A stretch of 64,000 nucleotides of DNA from Streptomyces sp. NBC_01351 (GCF_036237315.1 NZ_CP108356.1:4717501-4781500), one strand, 5' to 3'. Positions 10,203-18,959 are shown, counted from the stretch's first letter. Made by a program: numbers and translations. The notes: generated from the letters alone by a model not told the origin.

Positions 10203-10332
10203 TGGCGGCACCTCCTCTCGTCATGACGATCGACTCCCCAAGGTGTCCGGAAGGTTGCCTTCCTTGAGCACATCCACACTTTCGGGTGAGCGGCTTCGGG
10301 CAAAGCGTGTCCACAGGGAGCCTGCATTCCGC

Positions 10333-10361
10333 ACAACGAGCGTCGCGGCACTTGGGTTACG
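10333..10361 (-). promoter_or_regulatory. Candidate sigma-BldN promoter for rsbN
   Basis: On the minus strand CGTAAC (10361-10356) and CGTTGT (10338-10333) are separated by 17 bp, about 130 bp upstream of rsbN. This resembles the CGTAAC/CGTTG type that I recall for sigma-BldN targets such as bldM and the chaplin genes. It would give the sigma factor control over its own anti-sigma factor. Confidence 0.5.
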
Positions 10362-10423
10362 GACGAAGGATGATCGGACCACAGCGTCATCGAGGGGTCA
10401 CCGAATGTGTTGTCAGTAAGGAT

Positions 10424-11245
10424 TCAGCGGGCGTCGTCCGGGAGGAGGCGGGCCAGGGTGCGGACCGCCCGGTACTGGAGCGTCTTGATGGCGCCCTCGT
10501 TCTTCCCCATCACCCGGGCCGTCTCGGCGACCGAGAGGCCCTGCAGGAAGCGCAGTGTCACGCACTCCTGCTGCTGCGGATTGAGTTTCCGTACGGCCTC
10601 CAGCAGGGCCGCGTTGGAGAGGGACTCCAGGACGGAGTCCTCGGGACTGCGCTCGACCTCGTTCGCGTCGAGCATCTCGCCGGTGGTGACCTCCAGCCGG
10701 AAGCGGCTGGACTTGAAGTGGTCGGCCACCAGGTTGCGCGCGATCGTCACGAGCCACGCACCGAAGTCGCGGCCCTGCCAGGTGAAGGTGGAGATGCGGC
10801 GCAGCGCGCGCAGGAAGGTCTCGCTGGTGAGATCCTCCGCGGTCGCCTTGCCGCCGACCCGGTAGTAGATGTAGCGGTACACCGTGTCGCTGTACTGGTC
10901 GTACAGGCGGCCGAAGGCTTCGGCCTCGCCCGCCTGGGCTCGTTCGACCAGGTCCATCATGCGGGCCTGGTCGCTGTCCGCCGTGGGGCGGCGGGGGGTG
11001 GGGGTGGCCTGGGTGCTCGTGCCGGCGGTGCCGTTCGACCCCCCGGCCGCGCGGCCGCGTCTGCCCACCGTTGCTCCGCCGTCGGTCAGGGCGTAGCAAG
11101 GACCGGCCGGGCCGAAGCCGGCAGGGACCGCGGCGGCGAAGGCGGGGACGGCGTACGCGGTGGGGACGAAGCCGCGCAGGTGGTCGAGGACCGTTGCGCG
11201 CAGCTGAGCCAGGCCCGAGGCGTCAACCCCGACAGGTGGGTACAC
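10424..11245 (-). CDS. bldN: Developmental ECF sigma factor BldN
   Basis: 273 residues. The first 85 or so form an unusual N-terminal extension (YPPVGVDASGLAQLRATVLD and on), as in S. coelicolor, where BldN is made as a pro-protein. Sigma region 2 follows (LYDQYSDTVYRYIYYRVGGK, AEDLTSETFLRAL) and then region 4 with LRFLQGLSVAETARVMGKNE as the helix-turn-helix. It directs transcription of bldM and the chaplin/rodlin coat genes during aerial growth. The start is GTG with GGGAG four bases upstream. rsbN lies downstream, separated by 220 nt containing its own candidate promoter. Confidence 0.95.
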   Translation of the reverse strand: MYPPVGVDASGLAQLRATVLDHLRGFVPTAYAVPAFAAAVPAGFGPAGPCYALTDGGATVGRRGRAAGGSNGTAGTSTQATPTPRRPTADSDQARMMDLVERAQAGEAEAFGRLYDQYSDTVYRYIYYRVGGKATAEDLTSETFLRALRRISTFTWQGRDFGAWLVTIARNLVADHFKSSRFRLEVTTGEMLDANEVERSPEDSVLESLSNAALLEAVRKLNPQQQECVTLRFLQGLSVAETARVMGKNEGAIKTLQYRAVRTLARLLPDDAR

Positions 11246-11661
11246 GGGACTCCCAGAGGCAGAGCTTCCATCACGTGCAGTGCGGGACCGTTCACCCGTC
11301 GTGGCGACAGATGGCCGGTGGCATGCGTTTGAGGAGAATAACGCTTCGTACAGGCAGCGCTACACCCAGTTGCTCAAATCACCGCTTCCGACACTTCTGT
11401 TGCGTGTCGAGGGCATATTCAGGTGCAGTTGGTGATCGATTCTTGATCACTTGCATACGCGGAATGGACGGTTCCAGGGGGGCCCGCGACCGAGTCGGGC
11501 AGGCCGGAGTGGCCTGCCGGACACGGGGGTAGGGCTGGGGGAATGCCCTGGGGCGGGCGGCGCGAAACGCGCGGGAAGCCGCCCCGCGGGGTGCGGGACG
11601 GCTCCGGTGCTGGTGGTGGCCGGTCGGTGCCGGCAAATCGGTAAGGGGAGGGGCGCCCGGG
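11246..11661. other. Intergenic region upstream of bldN
   Basis: About 416 bases with no gene I can support. It holds the bldN promoter region, with an inverted repeat gtgatc...gatcac at 11432-11450. bldN is a known BldD target in Streptomyces, but I could not see a convincing BldD site. The end nearest the HAD gene carries a hairpin (11550-11585) listed separately. Confidence 0.6.
11550..11585 (-). terminator. Probable terminator of the HAD-IB gene
   Basis: Outer arms ggggcgg (11550-11556) and ccgcccc (11579-11585) enclose an inner hairpin gcgcg-aaa-cgcgc (11560-11572). It lies about 75 nt beyond the stop of the minus-strand HAD gene and upstream of bldN. Confidence 0.55.
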
Positions 11662-12633
11662 CTACTTGCGGCGGCGGTGCAGGGCGATCGCGGCGGCCGC
11701 GCCACCCGCGATCGCGCCGACTCCGGCGGCTGCCGGGACGCCGACCTTCACGGCCTTGCGGCCGGTCCGATAGTCGCGCAGGCGCCAGTCGTTGGTCCGG
11801 GCATGCTTGCGCAGTTTTGTGTCGGGATTGATCGCGTACGGATGTCCGACCAGCGACAGCATCGGGATGTCGTTGTGCGAATCGCTGTACGCGGCGCAGC
11901 GCGTGAGGTCCAGGCCCTCGGCGGAGGCCAGCGCGCGGACCGCCTCCGCCTTGGCGGGGCCGTGCAGCGGCTCCCCGACCAGGCGGCCGGTGTAGATGCC
12001 GTCGACGGACTCCGCGACGGTGCCCAGGGCGCCGGTCAGGCCGAGGCGGCGGGCGATGATCGTGGCCGTCTCCACGGGGGCCGCGGTGACCAGCCACACC
12101 TTCTGGCCGGCGTCGAGGTGGGCCTGGGCGAGGGCGCGGGTGCCCGGCCAGATCCGCGTCGCCATGTACTCGTCGTAGATCTCCTCGCCGATGGACATCA
12201 GCTCGGAGACCTTGTGGCCCTTGACGATGGACAGGGCGCTGTCGCGGGCGTCCTGCATGTGCTCGGGGTCCTCGACCCCGGCGAGCCGGAACCAGGCCTG
12301 TTGCCAGGCGAAACGGGCGAGTTCGCGGCGGCGGAAGAACTCGCGCTTGTAGAGGCCGCGGCCGAAGTGGAAGATCGCGGCGCCCTGCATGACGGTGTTG
12401 TCGAGGTCGAAGAAGGCGGCGGCGAGGTCGTCGCCGGCGACGGGGAACTCCGCCTCTTCCTCTTCTTCCTCGAGTACGTCGAGGTCGGTGTCGAGGTCGA
12501 GATCTGCGTCGGTGAGGTGCGGGGATTCGGCCAGGGCGGTCTTGCGGGCGGCCTCGGCCGAGGCCTCGCCTGCCAGTACGCTCCGCGCGGTCGCGGAGCG
12601 TCTACGGGGTGTGAGCCATCCGAGAGCGGCCAT
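11662..12633 (-). CDS. HAD-IB family phosphatase (SerB-like) with C-terminal hydrophobic tail
   Basis: 323 residues. After an acidic N-terminal stretch rich in Asp and Glu (about residues 40-62), motif I is FFDLDNTVMQGAA, motif II VWLVTAAP and motif IV YSDSHNDIPML, the pattern of HAD subfamily IB phosphatases such as phosphoserine phosphatase. The C-terminus has a Gly/Ala hydrophobic helix (VGVPAAAGVGAIAGGAAAA) followed by HRRRK, suggesting membrane attachment. It is divergent from the glutaredoxin gene. In Streptomyces this gene normally separates bldN from rex. Substrate unknown. Confidence 0.86.
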   Translation of the reverse strand: MAALGWLTPRRRSATARSVLAGEASAEAARKTALAESPHLTDADLDLDTDLDVLEEEEEEAEFPVAGDDLAAAFFDLDNTVMQGAAIFHFGRGLYKREFFRRRELARFAWQQAWFRLAGVEDPEHMQDARDSALSIVKGHKVSELMSIGEEIYDEYMATRIWPGTRALAQAHLDAGQKVWLVTAAPVETATIIARRLGLTGALGTVAESVDGIYTGRLVGEPLHGPAKAEAVRALASAEGLDLTRCAAYSDSHNDIPMLSLVGHPYAINPDTKLRKHARTNDWRLRDYRTGRKAVKVGVPAAAGVGAIAGGAAAAIALHRRRK

Positions 12634-12725
12634 GTGGCGAGCATAGCCACTGTGTTCGGGAGTTCCCGAACCGATGGGAAACGGAGGCGTTAACAGTTCG
12701 GGACGCCGCCCCGGAGAATGGAGGC

Positions 12726-13004
12726 ATGAGCCCTTTGTTGCGACGTAAAGAGAAGAAGCGTCCCGGCGAGCGGATGGTGACGCTCATCGGGAAGCCGGGA
12801 TGTCATCTGTGCGACGAGGCCGAGGAGGTCGTCGCGAAGGTGTGCGCCGAGACGGGTGCGCAGTGGGAGAAGAAGGACATCTCGCAGGACGAGGAGCTCT
12901 ACCGGCTGCACTGGGAGCAGATTCCGGTGGTGTTGGTGGACGGCGAGCAGCACACCTTCTGGCGGGTGAACCCGGACCGGCTGCGGCGGGCATTGGAGGG
13001 CTGA
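12726..13004 (+). CDS. Glutaredoxin-like thiol-disulfide protein
   Basis: 92 residues of thioredoxin fold. The active site is KPGCHLCDEAEEV, a CxxC dithiol close to the N-terminus, followed by the cis-proline region IPVVLVDGE. A basic N-terminal leader LLRRKEKKRPGER precedes the fold. It belongs to the short glutaredoxin family (DUF836 type). It stands before the redox-sensing rex operon, which fits a role in thiol homeostasis, though separate transcription is likely because a dedicated rex promoter with a Rex site lies between them. Confidence 0.87.
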   Translation: MSPLLRRKEKKRPGERMVTLIGKPGCHLCDEAEEVVAKVCAETGAQWEKKDISQDEELYRLHWEQIPVVLVDGEQHTFWRVNPDRLRRALEG

Positions 13005-13182
13005 GCCCCTTCCCGGTTACCATCGTGGGCGTTTTGTGGGATCTGGGGGCGTATCCGTGAGGAGTGTGTACGGTTTTGCCCCCTTTGGGATTTGAACGGG
13101 TTCGGCGTCCCGTTGGCTCCGCTCATATGAGTCGCGGTTGCGTGACCCCGGTCACTTTGGTCGGACAAAATGGACACAATCT

Positions 13183-13211
13183 TTGTGCACGCGTTCACAA
13201 AGGCATAGCCT
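13183..13211 (+). promoter_or_regulatory. Rex operator (ROP) overlapping the rex-hem promoter
   Basis: TTGTGCACGCGTTCACAA at 13183-13200 differs from the perfect Rex palindrome (TTGTGAANNNNTTCACAA) by one base. Its first six bases (TTGTGC) are also a -35 hexamer, spaced exactly 17 bp from a -10-like TAGCCT at 13206-13211. Rex bound here would block RNA polymerase until the NADH/NAD ratio rises, giving autoregulation of rex and control of the hem genes behind it. Confidence 0.88.
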
Positions 13212-13276
13212 GCTGTCGACGGGGCGGTCCTGGGACAAGTGGCCGCCTGCAGCCCCGCTCATCCCGCAGGAGCATC

Positions 13277-14086
13277 GTGGCAACTGGCCGAACTCACCGA
13301 CCGGCGACCCGCAGCCGAGGTATTCCCGAGGCCACTGTCGCCCGGCTTCCGCTGTACTTGCGTGCCCTCACCGCGCTCTCCGAGCGATCGGTGCCCACGG
13401 TGTCCTCCGAAGAGCTCGCGGCCGCCGCCGGAGTCAACTCCGCGAAGCTGCGCAAGGACTTCTCCTACCTGGGTTCCTACGGCACCCGCGGCGTCGGCTA
13501 CGACGTCGAGTACCTCGTCTACCAGATCTCCCGCGAGCTCGGCCTCACGCAGGACTGGCCGGTCGTCATCGTCGGCATCGGTAACCTCGGTGCCGCGCTC
13601 GCCAACTACGGCGGCTTCGCCTCCCGTGGCTTCCGCGTGGCCGCGCTGATCGACGCCGACCCCGCGATGGCCGGTAAGCCGGTCGCCGGGATGCCCGTGC
13701 AGCACACCGATGATCTGGAGCGGATCATCGAGGAGAACGGCGTCTCGATCGGTGTCATCGCGACGCCGGCGGGTGCGGCCCAGCAGGTCAGCGAGCGGCT
13801 GATCGCGGCCGGTGTCACCTCTATTTTGAACTTCGCGCCCACCGTGCTGTCCGTGCCGGAGGGCGTGGACGTGCGCAAGGTCGACCTGTCCATCGAGCTC
13901 CAGATCCTGGCGTTCCACGAGCAGCGCAAGGCCGGGGAGGAAGCGGCGGCCGCCGCTGCCTCCGGCGGCTCCTCCGTGGGCGGCGCCGCCCCCGCCGCGG
14001 CCGTGGTTCCGCCGGCCGGGCGTGCGGCCGCCGAGGCGCGCAAGGGCAACCCCGAGGGCGACGTGCCGGCGGTGATGCCGGCATGA
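13277..14086 (+). CDS. rex: Redox-sensing transcriptional repressor Rex
   Basis: 269 residues. An N-terminal winged helix (VARLPLYLRALTALSERSV, then SAKLRKDFSYLGSYGTRGVG) contacts the operator. The C-terminal Rossmann domain has VIVGIGNLGAALANY near residue 97 and binds NAD(H). Rex represses respiration and haem genes when NADH is low relative to NAD. The GTG start follows AGGAG by four bases and matches the Streptomyces N-terminus as I recall it. A near-perfect Rex operator lies 77 bp upstream. The ATGA junction with hemA shows translational coupling. The Ala/Gly/Pro-rich C-terminal tail is variable in the genus. Confidence 0.96.
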   Translation: MATGRTHRPATRSRGIPEATVARLPLYLRALTALSERSVPTVSSEELAAAAGVNSAKLRKDFSYLGSYGTRGVGYDVEYLVYQISRELGLTQDWPVVIVGIGNLGAALANYGGFASRGFRVAALIDADPAMAGKPVAGMPVQHTDDLERIIEENGVSIGVIATPAGAAQQVSERLIAAGVTSILNFAPTVLSVPEGVDVRKVDLSIELQILAFHEQRKAGEEAAAAAASGGSSVGGAAPAAAVVPPAGRAAAEARKGNPEGDVPAVMPA

Positions 14087-15783
14087 GTCTGCTCGTCGTA
14101 GGGCTGAGCCACCGCAGTGCGCCCGTGAGCGTGCTGGAGCGCGCCTCGCTGTCTGCCGACGCCAAGGTGAAGCTGCTGCACGACACGCTGGCTGCTGAGC
14201 CGGCGGCGGAGGCGGCGGTGCTCGCCACGTGCAACCGGATCGAGCTGTACGCGGACGTGGACAAGTTCCACGCCGGCGTCGCCGAGCTGTCGACCTTGTT
14301 GGCGCAGCACAGCGGTGTCGCGCTGGAGGAGCTCACCCCGTACCTGTACGTGCACTACGAGGACCGGGCTGTTCACCATCTGTTTTCGGTGGCGTGCGGG
14401 CTGGACTCGATGGTGGTCGGCGAGGGGCAGATCCTCGGGCAGATCAAGGACGCGCTGGCGCTGGGGCAGGAACTGCACACCGCCGGGCGGCTGATCAACG
14501 ACCTGTTCCAGCAGGCGCTGCGGGTCGGCAAGCGGGCGCACTCGGAGACCGGGATCGACCGGGCCGGGCAGTCGCTCGTCACCTTCGGGCTGGAACAGCT
14601 CGCCGTGCGGATGCCGGTGGGGGAGTGGGCCGCGGGCAAGCGGGCGCTGGTGATCGGTGCCGGGTCGATGTCCTCGCTGGCCGCGGCGACGCTGGCGCGG
14701 GTTGGCGTCGCCGAGGTCGTGGTGGCGAACCGGACCGCGGAGCGGGCCGAGCGGTTGGCGGAGATTCTGGTTGCCTCGGGCACCGGGGTTAAGGCTTCCG
14801 CCGTTGCGATGGCGGCCGTCGCGGATGAGCTGACACGAGTCGACGTGGTGGTGTCCTGCACCGGGGCCACTGGGCTGGTGCTGAGCGCCGATGACGTGCT
14901 GGCCGCCGTGTCCCGTGCGGGGCTGGATGTGGCCGATGCCGCAGGTTCGGTGCGGCTTACCGAACGGGGCTCCGCCCCGGACCCCGCGCCTCAAACGCCG
15001 GCGGGGCTGGAATTGGCCGATGTGGTTGCCAGGCTTGCCGCTGCCGCGGAGGCCGGGGGGCGGATTCCCGATGCCGGGGCCGCGCGGACCATGGCGGCTC
15101 CTGTGGAGGCCGATGGGTGTCCGGTGGGGCCCGATGGGCGCTCGGCGTTGACCGGGGTTGATGCCAACTCCCTTGAGTTGCACGGGACCTGGGCCGATCA
15201 GGGTGAGGCCGCCGCGCAGCGGCAGCCGCGCAAGAGCGCTCGGAGTCAGAGTGACGGGATGCCCGTGCGGCTCGCGTTGCTGGACCTTGCCATGCCCCGG
15301 GACATCGACGCCGCCGTGCACCGGATTCCCGGCGTGCGGCTGGTGGACATCGAGAGCCTGGCGGAGGCCAGCGCGGACGCGCCCATGGCCGCCGACGTCG
15401 ACGCCGTGCGCGCGATAGTGGCCGAGGAAGTCGCCGCCTTCGGGGCGGCGCAGCGGGCCGCGCACATCACGCCCACCGTCGTCGCCCTGCGCGCCATGGC
15501 GGCCGAAGTCGTGGCCATGGAGGTGGCGCGGCTGGACGGGCGGGTGCCCGATCTCGACGAGCGGCAGCGGGCCGAGGTCACCCAGACCGTGCGCCGCGTC
15601 GTCGACAAGCTCCTCCACGCGCCGACCGTGCGCGTCAAGCAGCTCGCGAGCGAGCCCGGCGGCGCCGGGTACGCCGAGGCGCTGCGCGAACTCTTCGACC
15701 TCGACCCTCAGACGGTGGCATCCGTCAGCCGGGCGGACGCGGCCGATCCGAAGAACGACGACGACCCAGGACGGGCATCATGA
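14083..15783 (+). CDS. hemA: Glutamyl-tRNA reductase HemA with an expanded insert
   Basis: 566 residues, longer than the usual 420-450. It reduces glutamyl-tRNA(Glu) to glutamate-1-semialdehyde, the first committed step of haem and sirohaem synthesis. The catalytic Cys50 lies in ATCNRIELY; the NADPH domain has LVIGAGSMSSLAA; the dimerisation domain follows LALLDLAMPRDID (from about residue 395). Between VLAAVSRAG (about 272) and that point lies an insert of about 110 residues, rich in Gly, Ala and Pro with looser codon use. It contains an in-frame copy of the genome's SIRE-like repeat (14966-15010). Overlaps with rex and hemC by four bases indicate an operon. Confidence 0.95.
   Translation: MSLLVVGLSHRSAPVSVLERASLSADAKVKLLHDTLAAEPAAEAAVLATCNRIELYADVDKFHAGVAELSTLLAQHSGVALEELTPYLYVHYEDRAVHHLFSVACGLDSMVVGEGQILGQIKDALALGQELHTAGRLINDLFQQALRVGKRAHSETGIDRAGQSLVTFGLEQLAVRMPVGEWAAGKRALVIGAGSMSSLAAATLARVGVAEVVVANRTAERAERLAEILVASGTGVKASAVAMAAVADELTRVDVVVSCTGATGLVLSADDVLAAVSRAGLDVADAAGSVRLTERGSAPDPAPQTPAGLELADVVARLAAAAEAGGRIPDAGAARTMAAPVEADGCPVGPDGRSALTGVDANSLELHGTWADQGEAAAQRQPRKSARSQSDGMPVRLALLDLAMPRDIDAAVHRIPGVRLVDIESLAEASADAPMAADVDAVRAIVAEEVAAFGAAQRAAHITPTVVALRAMAAEVVAMEVARLDGRVPDLDERQRAEVTQTVRRVVDKLLHAPTVRVKQLASEPGGAGYAEALRELFDLDPQTVASVSRADAADPKNDDDPGRAS
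14966..15010 (+). repeat. SIRE-like repeat copy inside hemA
   Basis: ggggctccgcccc followed by ggaccccgcgcctcaaac and gccggcggggctgg matches the intergenic repeat copies at 5156 and 8877 almost base for base. Within hemA it is read in frame as RGSAPDPAPQTPAGLE at about residues 295-310. Confidence 0.8.
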
Positions 15784-16745
15784 ACACACGTCCCGACCAG
15801 CCGCTGCGGCTCGGTACGCGGCGGAGCAAGCTGGCCATGTCCCAGTCGGGGCACGTCGCAGACGCGGTCCGGGCGATCACCGGCCGGCCCGTCGAGCTCG
15901 TGGAGATCACGACCTACGGTGACGTGTCGCGCGAGCACCTCGCCCAGATCGGCGGGACCGGCGTGTTCGTCACCGCCCTGCGCGACGCGCTGCTGCGCGG
16001 TGAGGTCGACTTCGCCGTGCACTCGCTGAAGGACCTGCCGACCGCGCAGCCCGACGACCTCGTGATCGCGGCCATGCCGCGCCGCGAGGACCCCCGGGAC
16101 GCGCTCGTCGCACGTGACGGCCTGACCTTCGAGCAGCTGCCCGACGGCGCCCGGATCGGTACCGGGTCGCCGCGCCGGACGGCGCAGCTCAACCACCTGG
16201 CGCTGTCGCTCGGCAAGCGGATCGAGACCGTACCGATCCGCGGCAACGTGGACACGCGGATCGGGTTCGTGCGGGACGGGGAGCTCGACGCCGTCGTGCT
16301 CGCCGCCGCCGGCATGAACCGGATCGGGCGCGGTGACGAAGCGACCGACCTGCTGTCCGTCGACAGCTTCCTGCCCGCCCCCGGCCAGGGAGCCCTGGCC
16401 GTGGAGTGCCTCGCGTCCGATACGGACCTCATCGCCGCGCTCGGCGAGCTCGACGACCCGCACACCCGGGCCGCCGTGACCGCGGAGCGTTCCCTGCTCG
16501 CCGCCCTGGAGGCCGGCTGCAGCGCACCCGTGGGTGCGTTCGCCGACCTTTTGGCCGACGGACAGACTGTCAATGAAATGCGCCTGCGCGGCGTCGTCGG
16601 AACCCTCGACGGCTCGACGCTGGTGCAGCTGTCCACCACCGGTCCCGTGCCCCAGTCGTACGACGAGGCCATGGCGCTCGGCCGCGAACTCGCGGACGAG
16701 ATGCTGGCCAAGGGCGCGGCCGGTCTGATGGGGGAGCGATCGTGA
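15780..16745 (+). CDS. hemC: Hydroxymethylbilane synthase (porphobilinogen deaminase)
   Basis: 321 residues. It joins four porphobilinogen units into hydroxymethylbilane. Family motifs are in order: RLGTRRSKLAMSQ at the start, VHSLKDLP, IGTGSPRRTAQL, RGNVDTRIG, and the dipyrromethane cofactor attachment Cys247 in LEAGCSAPVGAF. Length is standard. The ATG start overlaps the hemA stop and its end overlaps hemD by four bases (ATCGTGA), so the whole rex-hemA-hemC-hemD block is probably one transcript with coupled translation. Confidence 0.96.
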   Translation: MNTRPDQPLRLGTRRSKLAMSQSGHVADAVRAITGRPVELVEITTYGDVSREHLAQIGGTGVFVTALRDALLRGEVDFAVHSLKDLPTAQPDDLVIAAMPRREDPRDALVARDGLTFEQLPDGARIGTGSPRRTAQLNHLALSLGKRIETVPIRGNVDTRIGFVRDGELDAVVLAAAGMNRIGRGDEATDLLSVDSFLPAPGQGALAVECLASDTDLIAALGELDDPHTRAAVTAERSLLAALEAGCSAPVGAFADLLADGQTVNEMRLRGVVGTLDGSTLVQLSTTGPVPQSYDEAMALGRELADEMLAKGAAGLMGERS

Positions 16746-18409
16746 GCCCCACAAGTCTGAACACCTCCGCTTTCGCGGGCGTCGCCGCCCACGGGCACGT
16801 CACCTTCCTCGGTGCCGGCCCAGGCGACCCGGGTCTGCTGACGCTGCGCGCCGTGGAGGCGCTCGCGGCAGCGGACGTACTGATCGCGGAGCCCGAGGTG
16901 CTCGACGTCGTACGGACGCACGCGCGCACGGGTGTCGACACGCCGCAGCTGACGATCGCTGACGAAGCGTCAGCGGCCGCCGGGGTCCCGGTGATCCGCG
17001 ATGCCGCCAATCTTGTCATGGAGGCCGCGCGCTCCGGCAGGCGGGTCGTACGTGCCGTCACCGGCGACCCCGGGCTCGACGGGAACGCGGCCGAGGAGAT
17101 GCTCGTCTGCGCCACCGAGGGCATCCCCTTCGAGGTGGTGCCGGGCGTCGCGACCGCGGTGGGCGTGCCCGCGTACGCGGGTGTGCCGCTGAGCGGCAAG
17201 CAGGGCGCGGACGTCCGGTTCGTGGACGCGCGCAAGGCCTCGGCGCGCTCCTGGAGCGAGGTCGGCGCGAGCGACGGGATCCTGGTGGTCTCCGCGACGC
17301 TGGAGACCGTCTCGGCCGCCGCCGCGGAGCTGGTGAGCGCCGGGCGCAAGCCCGACACCCCGTTGACCGTGACCGTGGCCGGTACGACGACGCGCCAGCG
17401 GACGTGGAGCGCGACCCTGGGGACCATCGCCCAGGTGTTCAAGCAGGGCAAGGTGCTCCCCTCGCCCGAGGGCGCCCGGCCCGTCATAGCCGTGGTCGGT
17501 GAGCACGACGCCGCCTCGCGGCGCGAGGAGCTGGCCTGGTTCGAGTCGAAGCCGCTGTTCGGCTGGCGGGTCCTCGTACCGCGCACCAAGGAGCAGGCCG
17601 CCTCGCTCTCCGACCAGTTGCGTTCGTACGGCGCGGTGCCGCACGAGGTGCCGACCATCGCCGTGGAGCCGCCGCGCACCCCGCAGCAGATGGAGCGGGC
17701 CGTGAAGGGCCTGGTGACGGGGCGGTACGAGTGGATCGCCTTCACCTCGGTGAACGCGGTCAAGGCGGTGCGGGAGAAGTTCGAGGAGTACGGGCTCGAC
17801 GCGCGCGCCTTCGCGGGGATCAAGGTCGCCGCGGTGGGTGAGCAGACCGCTGCGGCGCTGGTGGAGTTCGGTGTGAAGCCGGACCTGGTGCCGAGCGGGG
17901 AGCAGTCCGCGGCCGGGCTGCTGGAGGACTGGCCGCCGTACGACCCGGTCTTCGACCCGATCGACCGCGTCTTCCTGCCGCGGGCCGACATCGCGACCGA
18001 AACGCTGGTCGCCGGGCTGATCGAGCTCGGGTGGGAGGTCGACGACGTGACCGCCTACCGGACGGTGCGCGCGTCGCCGCCGCCGGCGGATACGCGGGAG
18101 GCGATCAAGGGGGGTGGCTTTGATGCCGTTCTCTTCACGTCCAGCTCGACGGTCCGGAACCTGGTGGGTATCGCCGGGAAGCCGCACAACGTGACCGTGA
18201 TCGCGTGTATCGGGCCGGCGACGGCCAAGACCGCGGAGGAGCACGGGCTGCGGGTGGACGTGCTGTCGCCGGAGCCGAGCGTGGGCAAGCTGGCGGAGGC
18301 GCTGGCCGAGTACGGTGCGGCGCGCCGCGAGGCGGCCAAGCAGGCCGGCGAGACGGTGTTCCGGCCGAGCGAGCGGCGGCCGGGGGCGCGGCGGCGTCGT
18401 ACGACGTGA
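16742..18409 (+). CDS. hemD: Uroporphyrinogen-III C-methyltransferase / uroporphyrinogen-III synthase fusion
   Basis: 555 residues in two enzymes. Residues of about 18-260 are a tetrapyrrole methylase (SUMT) with VTFLGAGPGDPGLLTLRA and VVPGVATAVGVPAYAGVPL; residues of about 275-545 are HemD, with WRVLVPRTKEQA, ITFTS-like IAFTSVNAVKAV and VLFTSSSTVRNL. The fusion closes the macrocycle to uroporphyrinogen III and can methylate it to precorrin-2 for sirohaem or cobalamin. Sirohaem is the cofactor of assimilatory nitrite reductase, though no sirohaem enzyme is seen in this window. The fusion is normal for actinobacteria. GTG start overlapping hemC; a terminator follows. Confidence 0.95.
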   Translation: MSPTSLNTSAFAGVAAHGHVTFLGAGPGDPGLLTLRAVEALAAADVLIAEPEVLDVVRTHARTGVDTPQLTIADEASAAAGVPVIRDAANLVMEAARSGRRVVRAVTGDPGLDGNAAEEMLVCATEGIPFEVVPGVATAVGVPAYAGVPLSGKQGADVRFVDARKASARSWSEVGASDGILVVSATLETVSAAAAELVSAGRKPDTPLTVTVAGTTTRQRTWSATLGTIAQVFKQGKVLPSPEGARPVIAVVGEHDAASRREELAWFESKPLFGWRVLVPRTKEQAASLSDQLRSYGAVPHEVPTIAVEPPRTPQQMERAVKGLVTGRYEWIAFTSVNAVKAVREKFEEYGLDARAFAGIKVAAVGEQTAAALVEFGVKPDLVPSGEQSAAGLLEDWPPYDPVFDPIDRVFLPRADIATETLVAGLIELGWEVDDVTAYRTVRASPPPADTREAIKGGGFDAVLFTSSSTVRNLVGIAGKPHNVTVIACIGPATAKTAEEHGLRVDVLSPEPSVGKLAEALAEYGAARREAAKQAGETVFRPSERRPGARRRRTT

Positions 18410-18443
18410 GCCGGTTAGGCGGGCTCCGCCCGTTACAGGACAC

Positions 18444-18486
18444 GGAGAAGGGGCCCGGGTGCACAGCGCACCCGGGCCCCTTCCCC
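18444..18486 (+). terminator. Terminator of the rex-hem operon
   Basis: A very strong hairpin: gaaggggcccgggtgc pairs with gcacccgggccccttc around a short acag-like loop, 35 nt after the hemD stop. Confidence 0.88.
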
Positions 18487-18597
18487 GTATCCCGCCCCGG
18501 CGGAATCCGTGGCGGGGCGGAGGCGCGGCGCTACCCAGGCGGGATCTGAGTAGCTGTGCGGATCCCTGGGGCCGGGTCGGCGAGGTTGAGTGTCCTC

Positions 18598-18957
18598 ATG
18601 ACCGACCTCGATCTCGACCTCGACATCGACCGGGACCGCCGGGCGTTCATCGCCCCGCTGGCCTCCACCCTGCTGACGCTCCCGCTGGCGTTCCTGTCGC
18701 TGCTGTACGCGGGGCTCTCGCCGATGGCGTGCGACTCCTGCGGCGGGCAGACCGCTGACGCCTTCGACGCGAGCTTCGAGATCGCCTGGCCGGTGTTCAT
18801 GGCGGGGCTGTTGGGCGTGCTGGGGCTGCTGCTGTGGTGTTGGGCCCTGCCGTGGAAGACGGTCAACGCTCCCCGTCGCGTCGGGATCGCGATCGCCGCT
18901 CCGGCGGTGGTGCTGCTGAACGCGGTGGTGTTCTGGGCGCTGCTGGACCTGCCGTAG
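18598..18957 (+). CDS. Small integral membrane protein, hypothetical
   Basis: 119 residues. An acidic N-terminus, TDLDLDLDIDRDRR, precedes three predicted membrane helices: FIAPLASTLLTLPLAFLSLL, FMAGLLGVLGLLLWCWALP and IAIAAPAVVLLNAVVFWALL. The first extracytoplasmic loop holds a CDSCGG cysteine pair that could form a disulfide. I do not recognise a named family. The ATG at 18598 is chosen because an upstream in-frame start lies in non-coding-looking sequence. It converges tail to tail, with only two bases between stops, with a DUF397 gene. Confidence 0.68.
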   Translation: MTDLDLDLDIDRDRRAFIAPLASTLLTLPLAFLSLLYAGLSPMACDSCGGQTADAFDASFEIAWPVFMAGLLGVLGLLLWCWALPWKTVNAPRRVGIAIAAPAVVLLNAVVFWALLDLP

Positions 18958-18959
18958 CG

